Shown: positions 16,878 to 26,951, counted from the first letter of the stretch. The stretch is 64,000 bases of DNA from Streptomyces flavochromogenes (GCF_000717595.1 NZ_JNZO01000012.1:62001-126000), one strand, 5' to 3'. Numbers and translations are program-made. Notes: a model not told the origin generated them from the letters alone.

Positions 16878-18062
16878 CTACAGGATCACGTGCGGCAGGA
16901 AGCGGGCGTACTCGTCGGTGACGAGGCTCGACGACTCCCGGATGCCGAGTCCCGCGGCCTCGTCCTCGACGACCCACGCGCCGAGCACCACCCGGTTGCC
17001 GTCGAAGTCGGGCAGCGGGGCCAGCTCCTGGTAGCAGCAGGGCTCCCCGTCCCGTACGAACGGCTCCGTACCGGCCTCGTGCAGGGTGACGCCCGCGCCC
17101 TCGCGGCCGAGCAGCGGCTTGGCGACCCAGCCGGCGGTCGTGGCGAGTTCCCGCGGTCCGTCGAGGTAGGCGGGCAGCAGGTTGGGGTGGCCGGGGTACA
17201 GCTCCCACAGGATCGCCAGGAGCGCCTTGTTGGAGAGCAGCATCTTCCAGGCGGGCTCGATCCAGCAGGTGGTGCCGGTGCCGCCGCCGTTGTCGAGGGT
17301 GTCCAGCACGTGCCGGCCGAAGCGGTCGGTGGTCAGCCACTCCCACGGGTAGAGCTTGAAGCAGCTGCGGATGAACCGAAGCCGGTCGTCCACGAAGCGG
17401 CGCGAGAGCCGGTCCCAGCCGATCCGTTCGACGGAGAGCGCCTCGGTCTCCAGCCCGGCCTGCTGGGCGGTCTCGCGCAGATACGCGACCGTCATCAGGT
17501 CCTCGCCGAGCTCGTCGCCGTCCGAGTGCACGAAGTGGAGGGGACCGGGCGGCAGCAGACGGGCCTGCTTCCGCCACGCGTCGACGAGCCGTTCGTGGAG
17601 GGAGTTCCACTGGTCGGCGCCGGGGAACCGTTCCTCCATCCAGAACCACTGCGGGCTCGCGGCCTCCACGAGCGAGGTGGGGGTGTCGGCGTTGTACTCC
17701 AGCATCTTGGCCGGGCCGGTGCCGTCGTACCGCAGGTCGAACCGCCCGTAGAGGGAGGGGAGTTCGGCGCGCCGTCGCCAGGACTCCGCGACCAGGGAGG
17801 CGAGCTTCGGATCGGTGATCCCCAGCTCGGCGAACCGGTCCCGCTCGACGATGTGCGCGGCCGCCGCGAGGCACATCGCGTGCAGCTCCTCCACGACCTC
17901 CTCAAGGGCCTCGACCTCGGGCAGGCTGAACGAGTAGTACGCGCTCTCGTCCCAGTACGGACGCAGCGAACCGTCCGGGTAGCGGGTCAGCGGGTAGACG
18001 AGCCCCTGCTCCTCCACCGTCTCCTGCCAGCCGGGCCGGGGCTCGATGGTGTGCCGTCGCAT
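16878..18062 (-). CDS. Glutathionylspermidine synthase-like ATP-grasp protein (YgiC/YjfC type)
   Basis: A 394-residue protein of the family whose E. coli members are YgiC, YjfC and the synthetase domain of Gss. Recognisable blocks are MLEYNADTPTSLVEA (ATP-grasp substrate region), CFKLYPWEWL, KMLLSNKALLAILWE, KPLLGREGAGV (ATP-binding) and the ending SSSLVTDEYARFLPHVIL. It probably ligates an amine or amino acid to a carboxyl group. It starts at ATG 18062, 14 bases after a small lipoprotein gene, an arrangement also seen for E. coli ygiB-ygiC. True glutathionylspermidine synthesis is unlikely because Streptomyces uses mycothiol. Confidence 0.85.
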   Translation of the reverse strand: MRRHTIEPRPGWQETVEEQGLVYPLTRYPDGSLRPYWDESAYYSFSLPEVEALEEVVEELHAMCLAAAAHIVERDRFAELGITDPKLASLVAESWRRRAELPSLYGRFDLRYDGTGPAKMLEYNADTPTSLVEAASPQWFWMEERFPGADQWNSLHERLVDAWRKQARLLPPGPLHFVHSDGDELGEDLMTVAYLRETAQQAGLETEALSVERIGWDRLSRRFVDDRLRFIRSCFKLYPWEWLTTDRFGRHVLDTLDNGGGTGTTCWIEPAWKMLLSNKALLAILWELYPGHPNLLPAYLDGPRELATTAGWVAKPLLGREGAGVTLHEAGTEPFVRDGEPCCYQELAPLPDFDGNRVVLGAWVVEDEAAGLGIRESSSLVTDEYARFLPHVIL

Positions 18063-18076
18063 GTGCCGGACCTCTC

Positions 18077-18373
18077 TCAGCCGCCGCCGGAACCGGAGCA
18101 GCCGAAGCCGCCGGTGTCGACGGCCTTCTTGTCGAAGCTGCCGCCGCTGACACGGTTGTCACGTATGGAGCCGCCGTAGTAGTACGAGCCACGGTGGGTG
18201 GTGCCGCCGTTGTCGTCGTCGCCGCCGCCGCTCTCGCACTCGTAGCTGGGCAGCGTCTCCCGGGTCACCGGGTCCACACACCGCTTGTCCGGGTCGGAGC
18301 CGCACGCGGTGATCGTCGCCGCGAGCACACCCATCCCGCCGAGCACCACCGTGCTCGACCTCAGCCTCCGCAT
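18077..18373 (-). CDS. Small lipoprotein paired with the ATP-grasp enzyme
   Basis: A 98-residue protein starting at ATG 18373 (MRRLRSST) with a hydrophobic segment and the lipobox ITAC, so the mature lipoprotein begins at Cys24 followed by GSD. The rest is Gly/Asp/Tyr-rich and low-complexity, with CVDPVTRETLPSYECE probably making a disulfide and a GFGCSGSGGG end. It is the upstream partner of the YgiC-like gene. E. coli YgiB (DUF1190) occupies the same place and is also a lipoprotein, though I cannot claim homology from sequence. Confidence 0.75.
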   Translation of the reverse strand: MRRLRSSTVVLGGMGVLAATITACGSDPDKRCVDPVTRETLPSYECESGGGDDDNGGTTHRGSYYYGGSIRDNRVSGGSFDKKAVDTGGFGCSGSGGG

Positions 18374-18452
18374 GTCCCTGGCCCTCCCCTTCGCAGTCGC
18401 GACCGCACAGTGTAGGCCGGTCAATTCCAGCCGCAGCGCCTAGAGTCATTTC

Positions 18453-19391
18453 GTGCTACTCGGGATGATTTGTGCGCTCGCCTCGTCCGTCTGCTTCGGC
18501 GCGGCCTCCGTTCTCCAGGCGATGGCGGCCCGCGCCACGACACCGGGGACCGGTGGCGGAGTCGACATCGCGCTGATGTGGCGGGCGCTGCGGCAGTGGC
18601 GGTACATCGCCGGCCTCAGCATGGACGGCCTCGGCTTCGGCCTCCAGATCGTGGCCCTGCGGACCCTGCCCATCTACGTGGTCGGCGCGGCCCTCGCGGC
18701 GAGTCTGGCGGTCACGGCGGTCATCGCCTCCCGGGTGCTGCGGGTGCGGCTCAGCCGGGTGGAGTGGACGGCGGTGGGCGTGGTCTGCGCCGGACTCGCG
18801 CTGCTGGCCCTCGCCTCCGGGAAGGAGGGCCACCAGGACGGCCCCGAGTGGCTGCCCTGGGCGCTGCTCGCGAGCGCCTTCGGGGTGCTGCTGCTCGGCG
18901 TCGTGGGCGGCCGGCTGCCGGCGAAGCCCCGCGCCCTCGTCCTCGGCCTGGGGGCGGGCTTCGGCTTCGGGGTGGTGGAGGTGGCGGTCCGGCTGATCGA
19001 CGGCATCGATTTCGCCGATCCGGTCTGGTACGCGCTCCTGGTGGGCGGCGGGGCGGCGTTCGTGCTGCTGACCTCGGCGCTCCAGCGCGGCTCGGTGACG
19101 ACGGCGACGGCGGGCGCGGTGCTCGGCGAGACGGTCGGCCCCGCGATCATCGGGGTGGCCTGGCTCGGTGACACCACCCGGGAGGGCCTCGGCTGGCTCG
19201 CGGTCACCGGCTTCGCGATCGCCGTGGCGGGCTCCCTGACCCTGGCCCGCTTCGGCGAACCGCCGGAGGTGGACGCGAGCGGGCGGACGGCGGAGGCGGG
19301 GGCGGCGGGATCGAGGGTGGGCGGGGCCTCAGGGCCGGGCTCCGGTACGGGCGCGGGTCCGGGCGCGGGTCCGGGCCGGGATGCCTCCTAG
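18453..19391 (+). CDS. DMT-type integral membrane protein
   Basis: A 312-residue protein with about nine hydrophobic helices arranged as in drug/metabolite transporters (EamA-like): the first is MICALASSVCFGAASVLQAMA, and later blocks read YVVGAALAASLAVTAVIASRVL and TATAGAVLGETVGPAIIGVAWL. The last 50 residues are a soluble Gly/Ala/Pro tail. GTG 18453 lies seven bases after a TAGAGT -10-like box (18441-18446), so the gene is probably leaderless. It converges on the MocR gene, whose stop codon overlaps by four bases. Substrate unknown. Confidence 0.8.
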   Translation: MLLGMICALASSVCFGAASVLQAMAARATTPGTGGGVDIALMWRALRQWRYIAGLSMDGLGFGLQIVALRTLPIYVVGAALAASLAVTAVIASRVLRVRLSRVEWTAVGVVCAGLALLALASGKEGHQDGPEWLPWALLASAFGVLLLGVVGGRLPAKPRALVLGLGAGFGFGVVEVAVRLIDGIDFADPVWYALLVGGGAAFVLLTSALQRGSVTTATAGAVLGETVGPAIIGVAWLGDTTREGLGWLAVTGFAIAVAGSLTLARFGEPPEVDASGRTAEAGAAGSRVGGASGPGSGTGAGPGAGPGRDAS

Positions 19392-20875
19392 GCGCCCCCG
19401 GGCGCCTGGGGCAGCACCCGGCACAGGGCCTGGAGTGCGCCCTGCCAGGCGCTGTCCGGGGGTGTCGCGTAGCCGACGACCAGGCCGTCCAGGGTCGCCG
19501 GCACCGTCGGGCGGCGGAACTGGTTCACGCCCTGGACCGCGAGGCCGTTCCAGGCGGCGGCCCGCAGCACGTCCTGCTCCGTGCCGGGCGGCAGGGCCAG
19601 GACGGCGTGGAGGCCGGCGGCGATCCCGCTGACCCTCGTCTCCGGCGAGTGCGCGGCCACGGCCGCCACCAGCTGGTCCCGGCGCCGCCGGTAGCGCAGC
19701 CGCATCGCCCGTACGTGCCGGTCGTACGCCCCCGAACTCAGGAACTCCGCGAACGCCAGCTGGTCCGGCGCGCTGGACACCCAGTCCACGACCCCCTTCG
19801 CCGCCACCACCTCGCCGACCAGGCTCTCGGGCAGCACCATCCACGCGAGCCGCAGCCCCGGGGCGAGGGACTTGCTCGCGGTGCCGAGGTAGACGACCCG
19901 CTCGGGATCGAGGCCCTGGAGGGCGCCCACCGGCTGCCGGTCGTACCGGAACTCCCCGTCGTAGTCGTCCTCCAGGACGAAGCCGCCCGAGGCCCGCGCC
20001 CAGTCGACGACCTCGGCACGCCGGTCCGGGGGCAGTGCGCCGCCCAGCGGGAACTGGTGGGCGGCCGTCATCAGGACGGCTCCGACCGAGCCGAGGGGGC
20101 CGGACTCCTCGACACGGGTGCCGCGTTCGTCGAAGGGCAGGACCGGGGTGCCGAGGCCCGAGCCGGTGAGGAGACCCGCGTGGAGGCCGAGCCCGTACGA
20201 CTCGATCGCGACGTCCCGGACGCCCCGGCTCCGCAGCACCTGTCCGATCAGCATCAGACCGTGCACGAATCCCGCGCAGACGACGATCCGTTCGGGCCGG
20301 GCGTACACGCCCCGCGCGCGGGCCAGGTACTCGGCGAGGACGGTACGCAGTTCGATCCGGCCGCGCGGATCGCCGTACCCGAAGGCCTCGTTGGGGGCCG
20401 CGGTGAGCGCCCGCCGGTACGCCTTGAGCCACTCGGCGCGCGGGAAGGACGCCAGGTCGGGGGTGCCGGCCTTCAGGTTGTGCGCGGGCGTCGAGGGCCG
20501 GGGCAGGGCGCGCGCGGGAGAGGCGGCGGGGACGGTGGCGGGTCGGGCCTCGGGGTGACGGGGCTCGGCACGGCGATGCTCCGCCCGACGGGGCTCGGCA
20601 CGGCGGGGCTCGGCACGGCGGGCGACCCGGGTGCCGGAGCCCTGCCGGGCCGTGAGCCAGCCCTCGGCGACGAGTTCGGCGTAGGCGTCGGCCACGGTGT
20701 TGCGGGCCATGCCGAGGTCCACGGCGAGCGACCGGGAGGACGGCAGCCTGCTGCCCGCTTCCAGGCGCCCGCTGCGCACCGCCTCGCGGAGCGCGTCCAT
20801 GAGCCCGGCCCGCAGCCGCGGACCGCGCAGTTCCAGATGGAGATCGGCCCCGAAAGTGGCCCACTCGTTCGCCAT
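19388..20875 (-). CDS. MocR/PdxR-family transcriptional regulator
   Basis: A 495-residue GntR-type winged helix fused to an aminotransferase fold. The HTH spans about residues 15-80 (EAVRSGRLEAGSRLPSSRSL, LGMARNTVADAYAELVAEGW). The aminotransferase part holds LEDDYDGEFRYDR and the PLP lysine in TASKSLAPGLRLAWM. An unusual linker repeats RRAEP four times. Start at ATG 20875, eight bases after a TATGGT -10-like box. It is divergent from an AhpD-like/PEP-mutase-like gene pair with 46 bases between starts, so it most likely controls that pair. The PLP or amine effector is unknown. Confidence 0.9.
   Translation of the reverse strand: MANEWATFGADLHLELRGPRLRAGLMDALREAVRSGRLEAGSRLPSSRSLAVDLGMARNTVADAYAELVAEGWLTARQGSGTRVARRAEPRRAEPRRAEHRRAEPRHPEARPATVPAASPARALPRPSTPAHNLKAGTPDLASFPRAEWLKAYRRALTAAPNEAFGYGDPRGRIELRTVLAEYLARARGVYARPERIVVCAGFVHGLMLIGQVLRSRGVRDVAIESYGLGLHAGLLTGSGLGTPVLPFDERGTRVEESGPLGSVGAVLMTAAHQFPLGGALPPDRRAEVVDWARASGGFVLEDDYDGEFRYDRQPVGALQGLDPERVVYLGTASKSLAPGLRLAWMVLPESLVGEVVAAKGVVDWVSSAPDQLAFAEFLSSGAYDRHVRAMRLRYRRRRDQLVAAVAAHSPETRVSGIAAGLHAVLALPPGTEQDVLRAAAWNGLAVQGVNQFRRPTVPATLDGLVVGYATPPDSAWQGALQALCRVLPQAPGGA
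20558..20620. repeat. 15-bp repeats inside the MocR linker
   Basis: The unit GGGGCTCGGCACGGC occurs exactly at 20560, 20590 and 20605, with a degenerate copy between the first two. In the gene's frame it encodes the repeated RRAEP of the linker between DNA-binding and PLP domains, so copy number can change without a frameshift. Confidence 0.75.
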
Positions 20876-20921
20876 ACGAATGGACCATACTCCTGAGCCA
20901 CCTCGCTCGTACGGTGAAGAC

Positions 20922-21437
20922 ATGACCACGCACACGAACACCCTCGACATCACAGCGCCGACCGAGTACGCCCACGAGCACGCCCCGCGCCTCCCCCTCG
21001 CCGAGCGCGTCCCCGAGTTCTACCGGGCGATGCTGCGCCTGGAGACGGCGGCTGCGAAGGACATCGACCCGACCCTGTACCACCTGATCAAGATCCGGGC
21101 CTCGCAGATCAACCACTGCGCCTTCTGCATCGACATGCACTCCAAGGACGCGCTGGCCGAGGGCGAGACCGTCGAGCGGATCGTGCAGCTCTCCGCCTGG
21201 GAGGAGTCCCGGCACTTCTACACCGAGCGGGAACTCGCCGCCCTCGCGCTGACCGAGTCCGTCACCGTCCTCACCGACGGCTTCGTCCCCGACGAGGTGT
21301 ACGCGCGCGCCGCGAAGCACTTCGACGAGACCGAGCTCGCCCGTGTCATCGGCGCGATCGTCGTGATCAACGCGTGGAACCGGATCGCCGTCACCACCCG
21401 GATGACGCCCGGCCACTACACCCCGCGCAGCGCGTGA
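20922..21437 (+). CDS. AhpD-like carboxymuconolactone decarboxylase family protein
   Basis: A 171-residue helical protein. The family's redox site is ASQINHCAFCIDMH (CxxC with the following His), as in alkylhydroperoxidase AhpD and its relatives; the preceding LYHLIKIR and later NAWNRIAVTTRM are also typical. It probably reduces a peroxide or acts as a disulfide-exchange protein. ATG 20922 follows a TACGGT box by six bases, so the transcript is likely leaderless. Its stop overlaps the next gene in a GTGA tetranucleotide. The divergent MocR protein is the likely regulator. Confidence 0.88.
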   Translation: MTTHTNTLDITAPTEYAHEHAPRLPLAERVPEFYRAMLRLETAAAKDIDPTLYHLIKIRASQINHCAFCIDMHSKDALAEGETVERIVQLSAWEESRHFYTERELAALALTESVTVLTDGFVPDEVYARAAKHFDETELARVIGAIVVINAWNRIAVTTRMTPGHYTPRSA

Positions 21438-22201
21438 GCACCACCGGGAGCGGGCCCGGGGGTTCGGCGGCACAGGTCCTGCGCGGCCTCCACCGGGACC
21501 GGGCGGCCGGCGATCCGCTGGTGCTGCCCGGCCCGTGGGACGCGGTCAGCGCCCGCGCCTTCGAGGCGGCCGGGTTCCCGGCGCTCGCGACGCCGAGCGC
21601 CGCGATCGCGGACTCCCTCGGGTACGAGGACGGGGCGACCCCCGCGGCGGAGATGTTCGCCGCCGTGACCCGGATCGTCCGGGCCGTCTCCGTGCCCGTG
21701 ACGGCGGACCTGGAGGGCGGCTACGGGCTGCCGGCACCCGAACTGGTGGAACGCGTACGGGAGTCCGGGGCCGTCGGCGTGAACCTGGAGGACACCGGGC
21801 CGAGCGGTGAGCTCAAGGACCCGCGGGCGCACGCCGAGTGGCTGGCGGAGGTACGGGCCGCAGCGGGACCCGAACTCTTCGTCAACGCGCGCGTGGACAC
21901 GTACATCCGCGGGACGTCCGGACCGCTGGAGGCGGCGATCGCCCGCGCCCTGCTCTACGCGGAGGCCGGGGCGGACTGCGTCTACCCGATCGCCGCCCCG
22001 GCCGCGGACCTCCCGGCCCTGCGCGCCGCCCTGGGCGGCCTCCCGCTCAACGCACTGGCCGCCCCGCACGGCGGCCCGGCCTTCGCCGAACTCGGCCGGC
22101 TCGGCGCGACCCGGATCACCTTCGGCCCCGGCCTGCTCCTGCGCGCGCGGGACGACCTGGCCGCACTGGCGACGGGGATCCGCGAGAACGCGAGGGGTTG
22201 A
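21434..22201 (+). CDS. Isocitrate lyase / PEP mutase family protein
   Basis: A 255-residue TIM-barrel protein of the ICL/PEPM superfamily, shorter than true isocitrate lyase. Signature segments are LPGPWDAVSARAFEAAGF, TPSAAIADSLGYEDG, VTADLEGGYG (metal-binding) and GVNLEDT. The KKCGH motif of isocitrate and methylisocitrate lyases is absent, so it may be a PEP mutase, phosphonopyruvate hydrolase or oxaloacetate decarboxylase-like enzyme. GTG 21434 overlaps the stop of the AhpD-like gene by four bases, so the two are translationally coupled. Confidence 0.85.
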   Translation: MSTTGSGPGGSAAQVLRGLHRDRAAGDPLVLPGPWDAVSARAFEAAGFPALATPSAAIADSLGYEDGATPAAEMFAAVTRIVRAVSVPVTADLEGGYGLPAPELVERVRESGAVGVNLEDTGPSGELKDPRAHAEWLAEVRAAAGPELFVNARVDTYIRGTSGPLEAAIARALLYAEAGADCVYPIAAPAADLPALRAALGGLPLNALAAPHGGPAFAELGRLGATRITFGPGLLLRARDDLAALATGIRENARG

Positions 22202-22269
22202 GACCTCCCCGTCCCGGCCGCAGCGCCGGCACTTCGCTCACCTCGGCGCCGTGCGGCGCCCCGCGCGTC

Positions 22270-22644
22270 TCAGCCGCCGAGCAGCGCGCCTGCCGCCTGT
22301 CCGACGGCCACGCCCGAGGCGAGGATCCCGGTCACCGCGCCCGCGTCCGTGAGAGCGCGGCGCACCCGGGTGAGCCGGCTCGCGTCCGCGCGGCCCGTGC
22401 TCTCGATCTCGTCCTCGGCGTCGGAGAGTTCGCCGTCCAGGACGGCCGTCTGCTCCGTGGGGACGACCCCGGCGAGGTCGGCACGGAGCCGGCGGATGGC
22501 CCGGAGGAGCTCCTCCTGCTGCGGGTCACGGGCCGCCGGGGCCCCGTACACCGTGCTGGTGACGGTGTTGTGGTCGCCGATGGTGACGTTGCCCCCGGCG
22601 TTGGTGACGTGGATGCCGCCCGCCGTGTCCCCGGTCCCGGTCAC
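22270..22644 (-). CDS. Hypothetical protein with GNVTIGDHNTV motif
   Basis: About 124 residues from GTG 22644, chosen because GGAGGA lies just upstream; the frame is open to ATG 22722 through a Gly-Ile repeat that looks noncoding. The N-terminal 40 residues contain NAGGNVTIGDHNTVTSTVYG, a beta-type motif seen in several actinobacterial proteins of unknown role. A charged helical section follows, and a Gly/Ala-rich hydrophobic C terminus (AVTGILASGVAVGQAAGALL) could insert in a membrane. I do not recognise a named family with confidence. Confidence 0.6.
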   Translation of the reverse strand: MTGTGDTAGGIHVTNAGGNVTIGDHNTVTSTVYGAPAARDPQQEELLRAIRRLRADLAGVVPTEQTAVLDGELSDAEDEIESTGRADASRLTRVRRALTDAGAVTGILASGVAVGQAAGALLGG

Positions 22645-22729
22645 GATTCCTCCGATGCCGCCGATGCCTCCGGTGTTCAACCACCCCAGCCTACGGCCGG
22701 CTCGGGGCCCGTTCCGGAGCATGAGAAAC

Positions 22730-22773
22730 GGCGCCCCCGAGCCGTACGGTCGGTCGTACGGTTCGGGGGCGCC
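22730..22773. terminator. Terminator downstream of mdh
   Basis: A 19-bp stem (22730-22748 with 22755-22773, one G-U pair, loop GTCGGT) starts 20 bases past the mdh stop. The arms begin GGCGCCCCCGA and end TCGGGGGCGCC. It separates mdh from the next minus-strand gene. Confidence 0.9.
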
Positions 22774-22792
22774 GGGCGCGTGGAGCCGGGAC

Positions 22793-23887
<1,095 letters not shown>

Positions 23888-23982
23888 CTATCCGACCCGG
23901 ACCCCGCTGAATCCCCACCCCCTTGTGGTCCGGCTCACTGCCGCCCGTCCGCGCGGCCGCGGTCACCCGTCCGCGTGCGCGT

Positions 23983-25035
23983 TCACGGGCTGGTGGTGCA
24001 CCCTTCGGCGCCGTCGGCGAGCTGCCCGCAGGCCCGTGCGGCCGTGCGCGAGGTGACGGCGACCATCGGCGTGTACGCGTCGGTCTCCTTCGCCACCGTG
24101 TCGGTGCCGGCGGCGACGGTCGCCCGCCGCTCGGCGTCCCCGGCGCGGATCGTCACGGTGTCCCGGGGCGCGCCGCCGGTGAGCCGGGCCCAGGCCGCCC
24201 CGCAGGTCTCGCTGTAGCGGACCTCGACCTGCGCGGCGCCGACGACGGCGCGGGCGACGGTGGTGGCGAGGGGGCCGCCGCATCCCATGGCCTCCGGGTC
24301 CTGGCCCGTGCAGTCCGGTCCCGCGCACCGCACTCCCGGGGGCAGGCTGGCGCGCTGGGTGGTGGGCGGGGCGGTCATGGTGGGCGGGGCGGCCGCCTTG
24401 TCGCCCTCGCCCCGGCTCCCGGAACCACCGAGGTCGACGAGGAGCAGGGCGGCGGTGACGACGAGCAGCGCGCCGATGACACCGGTGGCGGAGAGCAGGA
24501 CCTTGCGGCGGCGGGAGTCGGGGGTGCGCCCGGGAGATGCGTCGGGGGTGGGGACGGGGTCGCGGGGCGGGGGCACGGGGGCGCCGGGAGCGGGAGCGCC
24601 GGGGGCGGGCGGGCTTGTCGAGGCCGGCGTGCCCGGGGCCGGCGGCGGCGCTGCGGGGCGGGGCCCGTCCACGCGCCGGATCTGCAGGGTGCGGTCGTCA
24701 CCGCCGGGACCGCTGCGGTGGCCGCCGTCCCCGGACTCGCGCTCGCCACCCTCGACCGGCGCGGCGGTGCGGGCCCAGGCGCGCTCCGCGCGCTCCCAGT
24801 CGGTCGCGAGGGCCGCCGGGTCGCTGCCGGTCACCTCGGCGAGGGCCACGACGGCGCTCCGGGGGACGGGCCGACGGGCGTTCAGGTACGTGTTCCAGGC
24901 GGACCGTTCGTGCCCGGTGCGCTCGGCGACGGCCGTGACGCCGAGGCCGCTGCGGTCGATGAGGCGACGGAGGCGTTCCGTGAACGCACGGACGTCCGGA
25001 TCGAGTTCCTCCGGCAGCGCCTTCCAGCCAGGCAT
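23983..25035 (-). CDS. XRE-type HTH membrane protein with DUF2690 domain
   Basis: A 350-residue protein. Residues 10-75 form an XRE/Cro-type HTH (LIDRSGLGVTAVAERTGHER, LNARRPVPRSAVVALAEVTG). A long Pro/Ala-rich linker leads to one membrane helix (VLLSATGVIGALLVVTAALLLV). The outer C-terminal domain resembles DUF2690: CAGPDCTGQDPEAMGCG, then VEVRYSETCGAAWARL, with four Cys likely in disulfides. Start at ATG 25035 with AGGGGG upstream. Such proteins may sense the envelope and act on DNA from the membrane; target unknown. Monocistronic. Confidence 0.85.
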   Translation of the reverse strand: MPGWKALPEELDPDVRAFTERLRRLIDRSGLGVTAVAERTGHERSAWNTYLNARRPVPRSAVVALAEVTGSDPAALATDWERAERAWARTAAPVEGGERESGDGGHRSGPGGDDRTLQIRRVDGPRPAAPPPAPGTPASTSPPAPGAPAPGAPVPPPRDPVPTPDASPGRTPDSRRRKVLLSATGVIGALLVVTAALLLVDLGGSGSRGEGDKAAAPPTMTAPPTTQRASLPPGVRCAGPDCTGQDPEAMGCGGPLATTVARAVVGAAQVEVRYSETCGAAWARLTGGAPRDTVTIRAGDAERRATVAAGTDTVAKETDAYTPMVAVTSRTAARACGQLADGAEGCTTSP

Positions 25036-25202
25036 GGCGGTCCCCCTTGTCCCGTGCCTCCCCTGCTCCACCGAAGGATGGCAGGTCCGGGGGCGATGCG
25101 CGCCCCGGATGCGCGGCCGAGGTACCGGAATGGTCACTTCCGTGCCACAGGGACCTGTCGGCCCTTGAACCAACCTTGGCACGTACATGACCCTTGTTCG
25201 CA

Positions 25203-25242
25203 GCGGCGCCCGCCCTCCCACGGGGGAGAGGGCGGGCGCCGC
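25203..25242. terminator. Terminator downstream of the folD operon
   Basis: Perfect 15-bp stem: GCGGCGCCCGCCCTC (25203-25217) with GAGGGCGGGCGCCGC (25228-25242) around a 10-base loop. It lies 40 bases after the DUF3017 gene stop. Confidence 0.88.
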
Positions 25243-25281
25243 GCCACCTGCCGTCCGGGTCGTCCGGACCTCAGGCGACCG

Positions 25282-25839
25282 TCATGTGACCGTCAGATGG
25301 AGGACGTCCTCCAGGAACGGGATCCTCAGCCAGGGCGACGGCTGCACCATGAGCGCGAGCAGCACGATCAGGCCACCCATGACCCCGTACGTGATCATGT
25401 CCGTGAAACGGGACCGTACGGCGAGCATGCCCACCGAGGGCAGCACCCGGCGCAGCGCGGCGCCCACGAGCAGCGCCGCGCCGACCAGCATCGTGCCGAT
25501 GCGGAACGACTGCGGGACGACGTCCGTCCCGACCACGAGCAGACCGATCCCGGCAAGGCCGAGCACGGTGAGCAGCGGCCACTGCCGGGCAGGCGCCGGG
25601 GCGTCGCCGGAGGCCGCCCGGCCGCCGCCCTCGGGCCGCGCGGTGTCGGTGGTGAGGCTGGGCGCGGGCCGCTTCCAGGCCGGGGCACCCCCGGTCGACG
25701 TACCACCGGCCGGGGCACCCCCGGTCGCAGCGCCGGAGCCCGAGGCGCGCGCGCCCGACGCCCGGGCGCTCCCGTTCTTCGAGGGGCCGTCGGCCACCCC
25801 GTCCGGGGTCCCGGCTGTGCCCGGGGTCCCGGGGGTCAC
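25282..25839 (-). CDS. DUF3017 membrane protein
   Basis: A 185-residue protein. The first 85 residues are Ala/Gly/Ser/Pro-rich and disordered; the C-terminal 100 residues hold three membrane helices (LLTVLGLAGIGLLVVG, IGTMLVGAALLVGAALRRVL, TYGVMGGLIVLLALMV), the pattern of DUF3017 proteins that follow folD throughout actinobacteria. GTG 25839 is one base after the folD stop, so the two are cotranscribed and probably coupled. Function unknown. Confidence 0.85.
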   Translation of the reverse strand: MTPGTPGTAGTPDGVADGPSKNGSARASGARASGSGAATGGAPAGGTSTGGAPAWKRPAPSLTTDTARPEGGGRAASGDAPAPARQWPLLTVLGLAGIGLLVVGTDVVPQSFRIGTMLVGAALLVGAALRRVLPSVGMLAVRSRFTDMITYGVMGGLIVLLALMVQPSPWLRIPFLEDVLHLTVT

Positions 25840-25840
25840 G

Positions 25841-26701
25841 TCAGAGCGCCGCGGCCGCGCGCTCGGCGGCCTCGACGACGTTGACGAGGAGCTGGGCGCG
25901 GGTCATCGGGCCGACGCCGCCGGGGTTCGGGGAGATCCAGCCGGCCACCTCGGAGACGCCCGGGTGCACATCGCCGACGATCTTGCCCTCGCCGTTGCGG
26001 GAGACGCCCACGTCGAGGACGGCCGCGCCCGGCTTCACGTCCTCGGGCTTGATCAGGTGCGGGACACCGGCCGCCGCGACGATGATGTCGGCGTTCCGCA
26101 GGTGCGCCGAGAGGTCCCGGGTACCGGTGTGGCACTGGGTCACGGTCGCGTTCTCGGAGCGGCGGGTGAGGATGAGCGGCATCGGGCGGCCGATGGTGAC
26201 ACCGCGGCCGACGACCACGACCTCCGCGCCGTTGATCTCCACGCCGTGCGCGCGGAGCAGCGTGATGACGCCGTTCGGCGTGCAGGGCAGCGGGGCGGGC
26301 TCGTTGAGGACGAGCCGGCCGAGGTTGGTCGGGTGCAGACCGTCGGCGTCCTTGGCCGGGTCCATCAGCTCCAGGATGCGGTTCTCGTCGATGCCCTTGG
26401 GGAGCGGGAGCTGCACGATGTAGCCGGTGCAGGCCGGGTCCTCGTTGAGCTCCCGTACGACCGCCTCGATCTCCTCCTGGGTGGCGGTGGCGGGCAGCGT
26501 GCGCTGGATCGAGGCGAGGCCGACCTGCGCGCAGTCGCGGTGCTTGCCGGCCACGTACTTGTGGCTCGCCGGGTCGTCGCCGACCAGGACGGTGCCGAGT
26601 CCGGGTGTGACGCCCCGCTCCTTGAGGGCCGCCACACGGACGGTCAGATCGGACTTGATCGCGGCTGCGGTGGCCTTGCCATCGAGAATCTGGGCGCTCA
26701 T
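25841..26701 (-). CDS. folD: Bifunctional methylenetetrahydrofolate dehydrogenase / methenyltetrahydrofolate cyclohydrolase
   Basis: A 286-residue enzyme interconverting methylene-, methenyl- and formyl-tetrahydrofolate with NADP. Diagnostic segments are [22 protein letters not shown] (family Tyr and Lys, about residues 37-58), [31 protein letters not shown] and the ending [11 protein letters not shown]. Start at ATG 26701 with GGAGG upstream; a longer open frame to 26815 is rejected. It supplies formyl groups for purN and purH, encoded 3-5 kb away. No ZTP riboswitch is visible in its leader. Confidence 0.96.
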   Translation of the reverse strand: MSAQILDGKATAAAIKSDLTVRVAALKERGVTPGLGTVLVGDDPASHKYVAGKHRDCAQVGLASIQRTLPATATQEEIEAVVRELNEDPACTGYIVQLPLPKGIDENRILELMDPAKDADGLHPTNLGRLVLNEPAPLPCTPNGVITLLRAHGVEINGAEVVVVGRGVTIGRPMPLILTRRSENATVTQCHTGTRDLSAHLRNADIIVAAAGVPHLIKPEDVKPGAAVLDVGVSRNGEGKIVGDVHPGVSEVAGWISPNPGGVGPMTRAQLLVNVVEAAERAAAAL

Positions 26702-26951
26702 GGAGACATCCTCCCGGATGACCCCCGCCTTGTTCCAATTCGCTCGTGCCGGGCGGCCGATCACACGGAGCGACGGGTTGCACTTGCACAACTCCGATGC
26801 GTATCGACTGGACAAAAAGTCGACGTTGCGACCACGATGATCGGCGAAGTACCGCGGAAAGTGCCGGGGGGAATCCGCTCACATCCCGTGAAAAGTCCTC
26901 CGCGCGGGCCGCGTCGTCCCCGCACATGGAAATTCACGGAGGAAACCCGCG

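Noticed and set aside
26702..26951. ZTP riboswitch before folD
   Set aside because: Neither ACTGGCG nor CCGCCTGGGC occurs in the folD leader.
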